From the NCBI RefSeq assembly GCF_000010285.1, contig NC_010617.1, forward strand, positions 2,108,001-2,172,000: DNA of 64,000 nt, given 5' to 3'. The position numbers were made by a program, and so were the translations under genes. Below are positions 19,147 through 30,148 of the stretch, one piece after another. Positions within the stretch are counted from its first letter, which is position 1, and every line of letters begins with the position of its first letter. The notes under the pieces were generated by a model. That model was not told the DNA's origin and made no database searches. It saw only the letters and a list, made by a program, of their open reading frames with translations. This stretch comes from Kocuria rhizophila DC2201. GTDB taxonomy: Bacteria > Actinomycetota > Actinomycetes > Actinomycetales > Micrococcaceae.

Positions 19147-19419
19147 AAACAACAACCCACCAACACCACCTCACCAGGACAACCATCCCAGTCTCGTGAT
19201 GCTGCGGGAAACCAACCAACACTGACGTGTTGATCGACAACCCAACAATGTGCCACCACGCCGCCACCCCAACACCACCACCAGAACTCGTGTCCGGTCG
19301 TGTTCCCGTGTCAGGGCACAGCGTGTCCGCTTGCTGATATTCCACCCATGAGCATCAACCACACCCCGCCGAAAATGACGAGGATCGTGGGTGCCGGCCA
19401 CACGGCCAGCCACAGTGCT

Positions 19420-20956
<1,537 letters not shown>

Positions 20957-21377
20957 AAAATTCAACAGAAACCACCCACCACACCTCAGCGCGGCCGGTA
21001 GGATCCCAGCTGACACCCAACACCCCCAGGAAACGGGAAAACACCTGAAAAGGCATCGGGCCATCAACCAAAAAATAAAACTTTGGTATCAACAAACTAG
21101 ACACACTATTGAGTTGACAAACAACACACCACAACGCGGCTCCCCAACACGAGGACCACCACGATCGGTTGCGGTCTGCAAGGGTACCTCTCGGCGACGT
21201 TCCCTGCAACCCGAGGTGAACTCCTGGTTGCCTGGATCTCTTGTCAGCCGTGTCGGTGACTTGCGGGGATTCATCCTAGCACATCCTGGCGTCCCTTGCG
21301 GTCGGCCGTTCTGGCGGTGGATCTCTCCCTGCTGCCGCGTCTGCGCCCCGTGGGCGGCTGCCGCGGCAACTCGGAAG
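20957..21377 (-). other. rRNA operon leader region
   Basis: About 420 bases with no gene. On the minus strand it runs from the likely start near 21371 to 16S. It contains GTTGTTTGTCAACT at 21112-21125, shared with the 16S-23S spacer, and a possible second promoter -10 box TAGGAT at 21273-21278 without a convincing -35. Confidence 0.65.
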
Positions 21378-21406
21378 ACATTACATGCCCGCCCCGGATA
21401 GGACAA
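21378..21406 (-). promoter_or_regulatory. Likely rRNA operon promoter
   Basis: On the minus strand TTGTCC (21401-21406) and TAATGT (21378-21383) are separated by exactly 17 bases, the best -35/-10 pair upstream of 16S. It abuts the terminator of the upstream glgB operon. Confidence 0.5.
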
Positions 21407-21434
21407 ACCCGCGGGGGCTGTGCCCCCGCGGGTT
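21406..21434 (-). terminator. Terminator behind the maltokinase-GlgB gene
   Basis: A perfect 13-bp stem with a 3-base loop, followed on the minus strand by TGTCC. It separates the glycogen operon from the rRNA promoter. Confidence 0.7.
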
Positions 21435-21475
21435 CGTCGACCGGTGCCGTCAGCCCGCTCGGCGGGCGCGGGCGC

Positions 21476-24400
21476 TCAGGCCGAGGTGGTGTCCTGCCCG
21501 GTGTGCGAGCTGGATGCCGGCTTGAGGAAGAGCACGGCGAGCGGCGGGACGGTCAGTTCGGCGGAGGCCGGCTTGTTCTCGTAGGCGCCCTCCACCGCGG
21601 TGACCTTCCCGAGGTTCCCGACACCGGAGCCGCCGAAGAGCTCGGAGTCCGTGTTGAGCACTTCCTCCCACTCCCCGGCCCACGGCAGACCCAGTCGGAA
21701 GCCCTCGTGGGTGTTGCCCGCGAAGTTGGCGATGCACACCAGGGGGTTGCCCTGGTCGTCCCAGCGGGTGAACGAGAGCGTGTTGCGCTTCGCGTCGTTC
21801 GCGTCGATCCACTCGAAGCCGGAGGGGTCGTTGTCGCGGGCGTACAGCGCCGGGGTGTTCCGGTAGACCTCGTTCAGGCTGCGCACGAGCTCCTGGACCC
21901 CGTGGTGCGGGGGCGTCTCGGAGAGCCACCAGTCCAGTCCGTGCTCCTGGGACCACTCCGACTCCTGGGCGTACTCGGTGCCCATGAAGATCAGCTGCTT
22001 GCCGGGGTGGGCCCACATGTAGGCGAGGTAGGCGCGCACGTTCGCGAGCTGCTGCCACCGGTCCCCCGGCATCTTCCGCAGCAGCGAGCCCTTGCCGTAG
22101 ACCACCTCGTCGTGCGAGATGGGCAGGATGAAGTTCTCCGAGAACGCGTAGACCATGGAGAACGTGGCCTTGTTGTGGTGGTAGTGCCGGTTGATCGGGT
22201 CCTCGGCCATGTACTCGAGGCTGTCGTGCATCCACCCCATGTTCCACTTGATGCCGAAGCCCAGCCCGCCCGCGCTCGTGGGCTTGGTGACGCCGGGGAA
22301 CGAGGTGGACTCCTCCGCGATCATCACGATGCCCGGGTTGCGCCGGTAGGCGGTGGCGTTGGCCTCCTGCAGGAACGCGATGGCCTCCAGGTTCTCCCGG
22401 CCGCCGAACTGGTTGGGCTCCCACTCGCCGTCGTTGCGGGAGTAGTCCAGGTAGAGCATGGAGGCGACCGCGTCCACGCGCAGCCCGTCCACGTGGAACT
22501 CCTCGAGCCAGTAGTTGGCGTTGGCCACCAGGAAGTTGCGGACCTCGCGCCGACCGTAGTCGAAGATGAGGGTGCCCCAGTCCTTGTGCTCACCGCGGCG
22601 AGGGTCCGGGTGCTCGTAGAGCGGCTGGCCGTCGAAGTTGGCCAGCGCCCACTCGTCCTTGGGGAAGTGCCCCGGGACCCAGTCCACGAGCACGCCGATC
22701 CCCGCCTGGTGCAGCTGGTCCACGAGGTACCGGAACTCGTCCGGGGAGCCGAAGCGCGAGGACGGGGCGTAGTACCCGGTGACCTGGTAGCCCCACGAGC
22801 CCCCGAAGGGGTGCTCGGCCACGGGCATGAACTCCACGTGGGTGAAGCCCTGCCACGTGAGGTACTCCACGAGCTCGCGCGCGAGGTCCACGTACCCCAG
22901 CCCCATGCGCCACGAGCCGATGTGCATCTCGTACACGCTCATGGGCGCGTTGTGGGGGTCCTTGGCGGCGCGGGAGGCCATCCACTCGTGGTCCTGGAAC
23001 TCGTACTCGGGCTCGAACACGCGCGACGCCGTGGACGGCGGGATCTCGGTCCCGAAGGCCATGGGGTCCGCCTTGTCCCGCCACGCGCCGTCCGCGCCGC
23101 GGATGCGGAACTTGTACGTGTCACCGGACTTCATGCCCGGGACGAACAGCTCCCAGACGCCGCTCGAGCCCAGCGAGCGCATCGCGTGCTCGGAGCCGTC
23201 CCAGCCGTTGAAGTCCCCGATCACGCGCACCGACTGAGCGTTCGGGGCCCACACCGCGAAGCTGACGCCGCTGACGTCCCCCAGGGGGGACGGGTACCGG
23301 TGGACGTGCGCACCGAGCACGTCCCACAGGGTCTCGTGCCGGCCCTCGCCGATCAGGTGCAGGTCCAGCTCGCCCAGGCTCGGGGCGAAGCGGTACGGGT
23401 CGTCCACGAGCTCGGGCTCCTTGCCCGCGTAGCTGACCTCCACCCGGTAGTCCGGGATCCTGCCCTGCTCATGGGCGGGGACCACGCCGGTGAAGATGCC
23501 GCCCCACTCGTGCTCCAGCGGGAAGGTGCCGTCCGGGGTTCGCACCGAGACCGCCGTGGCGAACCGGCGCAGCGTGCGGATGGTCACCGTGCCGTCAGGG
23601 TTGGGATGGGCGCCCAGCACGGAGTGGGGATCGTGGTACCTGCCCTCGGCCACCGCGGCCAGGACGTCCTCCGTAACCCGGCTCGGCTCGTGCTGCACCT
23701 CGGACGACGACGCCGCCCCGGCCGCGCGTGTCTTGTCACCGCCGGGGACGCCGCCGCAGTCCCTCGCGCCGTCGTGCGCGGATCCGCCGGTCACGGCGTC
23801 ACCGGCAGCCGACGGTGCGGCGGGAACCCCGCCCAGCGGCTCGGGCGAGCGCGGCGTGGACGCCGGGCGGACGGCGTCGTCGGCGCGCGGAGCGCCGGAC
23901 GTGGCCTGCGGCTCGCGCTCGGAGGGAGTGGCGGGATCTGAGGGGCGGGGGTGCTCAGTGGTCACGACATCCTCGGTTCTCGACGTGGGTGGATGACTCT
24001 CGTGGTGCTCTGCTGCCACGGTACGGGAGCGTGCACGCTCAAGCGAACGAACCACGGCCTGGGCGGGCACCTGCACCCAGTCGGGGCGGTTGCGCTGCTC
24101 GTAGACCACCTCGTAGAGGGCCTTGTCCAGCCACAGGGCGCGGAAGAGCACGCTGTCGGTGTCCACGTGCGTGCCGCTCGTGGCGCTGTAGCCCTCCAGG
24201 AACGCCTCGGAGACCGCACGGGTCCACGCCCCGAGGTCACGACCCCGTTCCCGGCCCGCCATGGCGCCGGCGTAGTCGAACGAGCGGAGCATGCCCACCA
24301 CGTCCCGCAGGGCCACGTCCGGACGGACCCGCTCCTTGATGGGCCGCAGGGGCTCGCCCTCGAAGTCCAGGATCCGGAAACCCTCCTCCGCGCTGTGCAG

Positions 24401-25624
24401 CACCTGCCCCAGGTGGTAGTCGCCGTGGATGCGCTGCCGCGCGGGGATCTCACGGATCCCCGAGAGCTCTTCCAGAAGGGCGTCCACCTCGGCGCGGTGC
24501 TCCTCGAAACGCTCCCCGCACGAGTCCCAGGCCCACCGCACGCGCTGGGCGAGGTCCGCCAGGAACCGGCGCCGGGCGTCGTCGTCCACCGGCACGGGCG
24601 GGAACGCGGCCGCGAGGTCCGCGTGCACGTGGGCGGTCGTGGCGCCGAGGCGCCGGGCCGGGCCCGTGAAGTCCAGCTCCTGCTCGGCCGCCGCCACCGC
24701 CATGGCCCACGCGTCCTGGGAGTGGTTCAGGAACTGGGCGGCCACCGCGAGCTGCCCGGACGTGGTCACGAGCCCCTGGCGCCACTGCGCGTCGATCCAG
24801 CCCGCAGTGGCCGGCACGCCGGAGGAGCCGTGGGACGTGAGCTTGACCCCCACCTCCACGTCCGGGTTGCGGCCCTCCCCGACCACGCGGAAGAACTTGA
24901 CGATCACGGCGTCACCGCGCAGCACGGAGTCCTCGTCGGACTCGGCAGGGAACAGGATCACCGAGGTGTTGGACTGCTCCGAGGAGATCACCCGCACCTG
25001 CTCCGGCTCCGCGATCCGGTAGTCAGTGTTCAGCGCCCCGGTGTGCCGCCCGTGCAGCCCCATGCCGTGTCGCAGCACCCCGCCCTCCGTGAGCTGGGCG
25101 TCCATCATGCGCAGCACCCGGTCCATGAACCCGGGCTCCGCCACGGCGTCGTACAGGTGGAACGTGACGTCCTCGGCGTCCTGCTCCTGCGCACCGGACC
25201 CCGCGGCCTCCTGCTCGGCGGCGGCCGCGCGGGAGCGACGACGGTCCAGCAGGGACCCGGCCTGGGTCACCGCCCGGCGCAGGAAGGACGCCGAGGCCTC
25301 CGCCCCGGCCACCAGCTGCTCGGGCAGCGCACGGTCCGGCCCGCCCGGACGGTAGGAGCCGATCAGGAAGCGCTCCAGCTCCGGCAGGGGCTCGTGGCTG
25401 AGCAGCACCGGGACGTTGAGCAGCTCGCTGCGCTCCCCCACCGTGACCTGCACCAGGAACACGATGCGCTCACGGCCCGGCTGGGACGCCCAGCCGCCTC
25501 CGGCATCCAGACCGGTGCGCCCCACCACGCTCAGCCGCAACTGGTCCGGGGTGGCCGTGAACGGGAACCACCGCTGCCGCGGCAGCCACTCACGCAACCT
25601 GTCGAGAAACTGCTGGTCCGTCAT
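21476..25624 (-). CDS. Maltokinase-1,4-alpha-glucan branching enzyme fusion
   Basis: One open frame of 1382 residues joins two GlgE-pathway enzymes. Residues 1-~550 are maltokinase (Mak/Pep2): N-terminal cap '[13 protein letters not shown]', kinase loop HGDYHLGQ near 400 and metal site [10 protein letters not shown]. It makes maltose-1-phosphate from maltose and ATP. Residues ~555-650 are a Pro/Ala/Asp-rich linker. Residues ~650-1382 are GlgB: CBM48 domain, GH13 nucleophile region [17 protein letters not shown], acid/base [10 protein letters not shown] and [13 protein letters not shown]. The ATG of MTDQQFL is used. A GTG at 23965 (residue 554) with GAGGA five bases upstream could also start a free 829-residue GlgB. 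It follows treS on the same strand. Confidence 0.93.
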   Translation of the reverse strand: MTDQQFLDRLREWLPRQRWFPFTATPDQLRLSVVGRTGLDAGGGWASQPGRERIVFLVQVTVGERSELLNVPVLLSHEPLPELERFLIGSYRPGGPDRALPEQLVAGAEASASFLRRAVTQAGSLLDRRRSRAAAAEQEAAGSGAQEQDAEDVTFHLYDAVAEPGFMDRVLRMMDAQLTEGGVLRHGMGLHGRHTGALNTDYRIAEPEQVRVISSEQSNTSVILFPAESDEDSVLRGDAVIVKFFRVVGEGRNPDVEVGVKLTSHGSSGVPATAGWIDAQWRQGLVTTSGQLAVAAQFLNHSQDAWAMAVAAAEQELDFTGPARRLGATTAHVHADLAAAFPPVPVDDDARRRFLADLAQRVRWAWDSCGERFEEHRAEVDALLEELSGIREIPARQRIHGDYHLGQVLHSAEEGFRILDFEGEPLRPIKERVRPDVALRDVVGMLRSFDYAGAMAGRERGRDLGAWTRAVSEAFLEGYSATSGTHVDTDSVLFRALWLDKALYEVVYEQRNRPDWVQVPAQAVVRSLERARSRTVAAEHHESHPPTSRTEDVVTTEHPRPSDPATPSEREPQATSGAPRADDAVRPASTPRSPEPLGGVPAAPSAAGDAVTGGSAHDGARDCGGVPGGDKTRAAGAASSSEVQHEPSRVTEDVLAAVAEGRYHDPHSVLGAHPNPDGTVTIRTLRRFATAVSVRTPDGTFPLEHEWGGIFTGVVPAHEQGRIPDYRVEVSYAGKEPELVDDPYRFAPSLGELDLHLIGEGRHETLWDVLGAHVHRYPSPLGDVSGVSFAVWAPNAQSVRVIGDFNGWDGSEHAMRSLGSSGVWELFVPGMKSGDTYKFRIRGADGAWRDKADPMAFGTEIPPSTASRVFEPEYEFQDHEWMASRAAKDPHNAPMSVYEMHIGSWRMGLGYVDLARELVEYLTWQGFTHVEFMPVAEHPFGGSWGYQVTGYYAPSSRFGSPDEFRYLVDQLHQAGIGVLVDWVPGHFPKDEWALANFDGQPLYEHPDPRRGEHKDWGTLIFDYGRREVRNFLVANANYWLEEFHVDGLRVDAVASMLYLDYSRNDGEWEPNQFGGRENLEAIAFLQEANATAYRRNPGIVMIAEESTSFPGVTKPTSAGGLGFGIKWNMGWMHDSLEYMAEDPINRHYHHNKATFSMVYAFSENFILPISHDEVVYGKGSLLRKMPGDRWQQLANVRAYLAYMWAHPGKQLIFMGTEYAQESEWSQEHGLDWWLSETPPHHGVQELVRSLNEVYRNTPALYARDNDPSGFEWIDANDAKRNTLSFTRWDDQGNPLVCIANFAGNTHEGFRLGLPWAGEWEEVLNTDSELFGGSGVGNLGKVTAVEGAYENKPASAELTVPPLAVLFLKPASSSHTGQDTTSA
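23706..23717 (-). repeat. Copy of interspersed 12-mer GGCGGCGTCGTC
   Basis: Exact copy (minus strand) in the linker codons of the maltokinase-GlgB fusion. Confidence 0.5.
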
Positions 25625-25687
25625 GGAGGATCCCCCGCTTTCGTCTGGAAGTCTCTGCTGCGCTCGCACGGGTGGACCCGCGCGGGC

Positions 25688-27457
25688 TCACTCGCCGCGC
25701 GCGGGCCTGATGATGGGCATGGCCACCGTCTCCGGGTGGTGGCCGTCCGGGCTGGGCGCCGTGCGCAGCCGCAGCCAGAAGAAGTCCTGGGAGCCCAGGG
25801 TCACGCGGTAGTCCCCCGCCTCCGAGAACTCCCCGAACGGCTCGCCGCCGAACAGCTCCCGGGTGCCGCGGCCCGCGTACTCCGCGAGGTGCACGGAGCA
25901 GCTTGCGGGGGTGTGCGCCAGGTTGAACACGCACAGCAGGGTCTCGCCCACGCCGTCGTCGGCGTCCTCGGGGGCCAGCCGGCGCAGGAACGCGAGCACC
26001 GACTCGTGGTCCGTGTCCACGTTGATGTACTCGCCCATCCCGAACGCCGGGTGGGCCTTGCGGACCATGAGCATCTGGCGGATCCAGTGCAGCAGGGAGG
26101 ACGACGACGCCAGCTGGGTCTCCACGTTGGTCTGCGCGTAGTTGTAGACCAACGACTGCACCACCGGGAGGTAGAGCTTGCCCGGGTCCGCCGTGGAGAA
26201 GCCCGCGTTGCGGTCCGGGGTCCACTGCATGGGCGTGCGGGAGGCGTCACGGTCGTCGAGCCAGATGTTGTCGCCCATGCCGATCTCGTCCCCGTAGTAC
26301 AGGAACGGGGAGCCCGGCAGGGACAGCAGCAGGGCGTGGGCGAGCTCGAGCTCCGCGCGGGAGTTGTCGAGCAGCGGGGCCAGGCGGCGTCGGATGCCGA
26401 TGTTCGCGCGCATCCGGGAGTCCGGGGCGTACCAACCGAGCATGGCCTGGCGCTCCTCGCTCGTGACCATCTCCAGGGTCAGCTCGTCGTGGTTGCGCAG
26501 GAACGTGCCCCACTGCGTGCCCCGCGGGATCTGCGGGGTGTTCGCCATGGTGGAGACGATCGGTGCGGCCTTCTGGTCCCGCAGCGAGTAGTAGATCCGC
26601 GGCATGATCGGGAAGTGGAAGCACATGTGGCACTCAGGGGAGTCCTCGGTGCCGAAGTACTCCACGACCTCGTGGGGCATCTGGTTGGCTTCCGCGATGA
26701 TCACGCGCCCGGGGTACTCGCGGTCCACCATCTCGCGCAGCCGCACCAGGAAGTCGTGCGTGCCCGGCAGGTTCTCGCAGTTGGTGCCCTCCTCCTCGAT
26801 GAGGTAGGGGATGGCGTCCGCGCGGAAGCCGTCGATGCCCATGTCCAGCCAGAACTTCACCACGTCGAACACGGCCTCGACGACCTTGGGGTTCTCGAAG
26901 TTCAGGTCCGGCTGGTGGGAGAAGAACCGGTGCCAGAAGAACTGCCGCCGCACGGGGTCGAAGGTCCAGTTGGAGACCTCGGTGTCCACGAAGATGATCC
27001 GCGCGTCCTGGTACTTCTCGTCCGTGTCCGACCACACGTAGAAGTCCCCGTACGGGCCCTCGGGGTCCTCCCGGGACGCCTGGAACCACGGGTGCTGGTC
27101 GGAGGTGTGGTTCAGGGGCAGGTCCGTGATCACGCGCAGCCCACGCGCGTGGGCCTCGGCCACGAGCCGCTTGAAGTCGCTCACGGTGCCGAACTCGTCC
27201 AGCACGGAGTAGTAGTCGGAGATGTCGTAGCCGCCGTCCCGCAGCGGGGACTCGTAGAAGGGCGGTAGCCACAGGCAGTCGATGCCCAGCCACTGCAGGT
27301 AGTCGAGCTTGTCGATCAGCCCGGTGAAGTCCCCCGAGCCGTCGCCGTTCGCGTCCGAGAAGGCGCGCACGAGGACCTCGTAGAAGACCGCCTTGCGGAA
27401 CCAGTCGGGGTCGTGGGCGATCCCGGGAGAGTTGAGGTGGAAAGGAGTGGTGCTCAT
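25688..27457 (-). CDS. treS: Trehalose synthase (maltose alpha-D-glucosyltransferase)
   Basis: A 589-residue GH13 enzyme that interconverts trehalose and maltose. It opens with the TreS signature '[32 protein letters not shown]'. The catalytic triad segments are [11 protein letters not shown] (nucleophile), IIAEANQMP (acid/base) and [13 protein letters not shown] (stabiliser). The length is normal for a TreS without a fused kinase; here the kinase is fused to GlgB, encoded 63 bases downstream. The ATG has AAAGGAG upstream on the minus strand. It supplies maltose to maltokinase. Confidence 0.96.
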   Translation of the reverse strand: MSTTPFHLNSPGIAHDPDWFRKAVFYEVLVRAFSDANGDGSGDFTGLIDKLDYLQWLGIDCLWLPPFYESPLRDGGYDISDYYSVLDEFGTVSDFKRLVAEAHARGLRVITDLPLNHTSDQHPWFQASREDPEGPYGDFYVWSDTDEKYQDARIIFVDTEVSNWTFDPVRRQFFWHRFFSHQPDLNFENPKVVEAVFDVVKFWLDMGIDGFRADAIPYLIEEEGTNCENLPGTHDFLVRLREMVDREYPGRVIIAEANQMPHEVVEYFGTEDSPECHMCFHFPIMPRIYYSLRDQKAAPIVSTMANTPQIPRGTQWGTFLRNHDELTLEMVTSEERQAMLGWYAPDSRMRANIGIRRRLAPLLDNSRAELELAHALLLSLPGSPFLYYGDEIGMGDNIWLDDRDASRTPMQWTPDRNAGFSTADPGKLYLPVVQSLVYNYAQTNVETQLASSSSLLHWIRQMLMVRKAHPAFGMGEYINVDTDHESVLAFLRRLAPEDADDGVGETLLCVFNLAHTPASCSVHLAEYAGRGTRELFGGEPFGEFSEAGDYRVTLGSQDFFWLRLRTAPSPDGHHPETVAMPIIRPARGE

Positions 27458-27551
27458 GATCGGCGGGGCTGCCCTCTCGCAGGATCTGGTGTGGGGTTCG
27501 GGTGGCGCTCGGTGCGCCGCGGCCGCCGGGGCGGCCGGGGCGGCCGCGGGC

Positions 27552-30032
27552 TCACTTCACGCTGCGGCGGATGCTCAGCACGTGCGCGGGCTCCACGTAC
27601 GGGTCCAGCCGCACGTAGTTGTGGGTGCCCCACTTCCAGCTCGCGCCGGAGATGAGGTCGTCCACCCAGAAGGAGCCGTCCTCGTTGAAGTCCTCGTCCC
27701 GCAAATCCAGGGGGGCCAGGTCCAACCACACGGTGGCCTCGCGCGTGGCGTGGGGATCCGTGTTGACCACCACTACCACGGTGTCCTTGACCTCCACGCC
27801 GTCCCGCTGCACCGTCTTGGTCTTGCTGAACGCGACGATGGCGTCGTCCGAGGTGCTCTGTACCGTGAGGTTCTGCAGGTCACCGAGCGCCGGGTGGTCC
27901 CGGCGGATCTGGTTCAGCCGCGTGATGTACGGGGCCAGGGACTCCCCGCGCTCCACGGCGGCGTCGAAGTCCCGGGGGCGCAGCTGGAACTTCTCGTTGT
28001 CGATGTACTCCTCCGCGCCCGGGCGCGCCACGTGCTCGAAGAGCTCGAAGCCCGCGTACACGCCCCACAGCGGGGAGGCGGTGGCGGCGAGCGCCGCGCG
28101 CACCTTGAACGCGGCCGGACCGCCGAACTGCAGGTACTCCGTGAGAATGTCCGGGGTGTTGACGAAGAAGTTGGGGCGGTAGAACCCGGAGGTCTCGTGG
28201 GAGATCTCCTCGAGGTACTCCTCGATCTCCTCCTTGGTGTTGCGCCACGTGAAGTAGGAGTAGGACTGCTGGAAGCCGGCCTTGGCGAGCCCGTGCATCA
28301 TGGCGGGGCGCGTGAACGCCTCGGCCAGGAACACGGTGTCCGGGTGATCCTCGCGCACGCGGGCGATCAGCCACTCCCAGAACCACAGGGGCTTGGTGTG
28401 GGGGTTGTCCACGCGGAAGATGTCCACCCCGTGGGAGATCCACAGCTCGACCACGCGCAGCACCTCGGCCGCGAGGCCCTGGGGGTCGTTGTCGAAGTTC
28501 AAGGGGTAGATGTCCTGGTACTTCTTGGGCGGGTTCTCCGCGTAGGCGATGCTGCCGTCCGCGCGGGTGGTGAACCACTGCGGGTGCTCGGTGACCCACG
28601 GGTGGTCCGGGGAGGCCTGCAGGGCGAGGTCCAGAGCGACCTCCAGGCCCAGTTCGTGGGCGTGAGCCACGAAGGCGTCGAAGTCCTCGAACGTGCCGAG
28701 GTCCGGGTGGATGGTGTCGTGCCCGCCCTCGGGTCCGCCGATGGCCCACGGGGACCCGGGATCCTGCTCACCAGCGGTCAGCGTGTTGTTGGGTCCCTTG
28801 CGGTGGTTGCGCCCGATGGGGTGGATGGGCGGCAGGTACGCCACGTCGAAGCCCATGCTCGCGGCACGGTCCAGTGCGGAGACCGCGGTGCGGAACGTGC
28901 CGGAGGTCCAGGTCCCGGTGGCGGGGTCGTAGGTGGCGCCCTCGGAACGGGGGAAGAACTCGTACCACGCACCGCGCCCGGCGGCCTCCCGCTCGACCTC
29001 GATCGGGTAGTGCTCGGAGCTCGAGACCAGGTCCCGCAGGGGGCGCTGCGCCACGTAGCCGCGCAGGGTCTCGGACGTGGCGATCTGCCAGCGCTGCTCG
29101 GGGGTCAGGGAGGTGTCGCGCATGGCCTCCGCGGCGCCCTCGAACGCGCGGACCTCCTGGTCTCCGCGGTCGGACTCCTTGCAGGCGGCGTCGAAGAGCA
29201 GGGAGGCCTCCTGGAACATGAGCTCCACGTCCTGGCCCACCCCGAGCTTGATCTCGGCGGCGTGGTGCCACGTGCCGTAGAGGTCGGACCAGCCCTCGAC
29301 CGCGAAGCTCCAGCGGCCCTCGTACTCGGGGCGCAGCCAGGCCTGGTAGCGGTCCGTGCCGGTCTCCACGAGCGTCATGGCCCGGCGCTGCGCCTCGCGC
29401 CCCTGGGGGTCGTAGAGCACGGCCGTGACGCCGAGGGAGTCGTGGCCCTCGCGGAAGGCCGTGGCCATGACCCGGATGTCCTCGCCGGGGATCGCGGTGG
29501 CGGGGAAGCGCCCGCCCTCGACCACGGGGCTGACGTCCGAGACCGGGATGCGGCCGTACACCAGGTCCTCGGACGGGAAGTCCACGGTCTCCTCCTCGGT
29601 GTCGGATGCCGCGGGCGCGGTACCCGGGTCCTCCGCGTTCCCCGCGGGGTGCGGTGCCTGCGCACCGCCCGTTCCACGGTCGGTGGCGGACGACGCCGCC
29701 GCGTCCCGGGATGCGGCCACGCCCGCCTGGGCGTGCCCCGAGTCCCGGTGCCCGGCCCGATCGTCCGTGACCCGGTGCGCCGAACCGTCCTCGGTGCCCT
29801 GCCCGGCGCGGTGCTCCGTAACCTGGTTCTCCGCACTCGGCTTCTCCGCAGCCTGCGGCGCGGACGGCTCCGTGCCGGCCCGGTGGACCGAGGGAGCGAC
29901 GTCGGGCACGCCGGAGGCCGGGACGGGCGGGCTCAGCCGCGACCCGACGTCCGGGCGGGCACCCCCCGCAGGGGCGTCCGGTGCGGTCTCTGAGGAGGGG
30001 CGGCGGCCTTGGGGCTGGTTCTGCTGCGACAC
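27552..30032 (-). CDS. glgE: Alpha-1,4-glucan:maltose-1-phosphate maltosyltransferase
   Basis: An 826-residue GH13_3 enzyme that extends alpha-glucans with maltosyl units from maltose-1-phosphate. GlgE hallmarks are clear: 'YEFFPRS', '[21 protein letters not shown]', nucleophile segment [17 protein letters not shown] and FLAEAFTRP. The first ~150 residues are a low-complexity His/Arg/Ala/Gly/Asp-rich extension not found in typical GlgE. The start is uncertain: GTG at 30032 (VSQQNQPQ) is used and GTG at 30050 is possible; neither has a clear ribosome site. It lies 94 bases upstream of treS and divergent from glgP. Confidence 0.94.
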   Translation of the reverse strand: MSQQNQPQGRRPSSETAPDAPAGGARPDVGSRLSPPVPASGVPDVAPSVHRAGTEPSAPQAAEKPSAENQVTEHRAGQGTEDGSAHRVTDDRAGHRDSGHAQAGVAASRDAAASSATDRGTGGAQAPHPAGNAEDPGTAPAASDTEEETVDFPSEDLVYGRIPVSDVSPVVEGGRFPATAIPGEDIRVMATAFREGHDSLGVTAVLYDPQGREAQRRAMTLVETGTDRYQAWLRPEYEGRWSFAVEGWSDLYGTWHHAAEIKLGVGQDVELMFQEASLLFDAACKESDRGDQEVRAFEGAAEAMRDTSLTPEQRWQIATSETLRGYVAQRPLRDLVSSSEHYPIEVEREAAGRGAWYEFFPRSEGATYDPATGTWTSGTFRTAVSALDRAASMGFDVAYLPPIHPIGRNHRKGPNNTLTAGEQDPGSPWAIGGPEGGHDTIHPDLGTFEDFDAFVAHAHELGLEVALDLALQASPDHPWVTEHPQWFTTRADGSIAYAENPPKKYQDIYPLNFDNDPQGLAAEVLRVVELWISHGVDIFRVDNPHTKPLWFWEWLIARVREDHPDTVFLAEAFTRPAMMHGLAKAGFQQSYSYFTWRNTKEEIEEYLEEISHETSGFYRPNFFVNTPDILTEYLQFGGPAAFKVRAALAATASPLWGVYAGFELFEHVARPGAEEYIDNEKFQLRPRDFDAAVERGESLAPYITRLNQIRRDHPALGDLQNLTVQSTSDDAIVAFSKTKTVQRDGVEVKDTVVVVVNTDPHATREATVWLDLAPLDLRDEDFNEDGSFWVDDLISGASWKWGTHNYVRLDPYVEPAHVLSIRRSVK
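29689..29700 (-). repeat. Copy of interspersed 12-mer GGCGGCGTCGTC
   Basis: Exact copy (minus strand) in the disordered N-terminal codons of glgE. Confidence 0.5.
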
Positions 30033-30135
30033 GTGAGCAACGTTACCCACTATCGGCGGGATTCTTAAGGCCGCGCCGGGCTCCCCCGGCGGGCACGCGT
30101 CCGGTGACACCCGTGCGGCACGGGCCCCCAGCCGA

Positions 30136-30141
30136 TAGGCT
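30136..30141 (+). promoter_or_regulatory. -10 box TAGGCT for leaderless glgP
   Basis: TAGGCT fits TANNNT and lies seven bases before the glgP GTG; no ribosome site is present. Confidence 0.45.
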
Positions 30142-30148
30142 CGCGGGT

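Noticed and set aside
21296-30000. Very long open frames on the plus strand opposite mak-glgB, treS and glgE
   Set aside because: They are the codon-pattern shadow of the GC-rich genes on the minus strand: no family motifs, odd His/Val/Arg/Gly composition and no ribosome sites.
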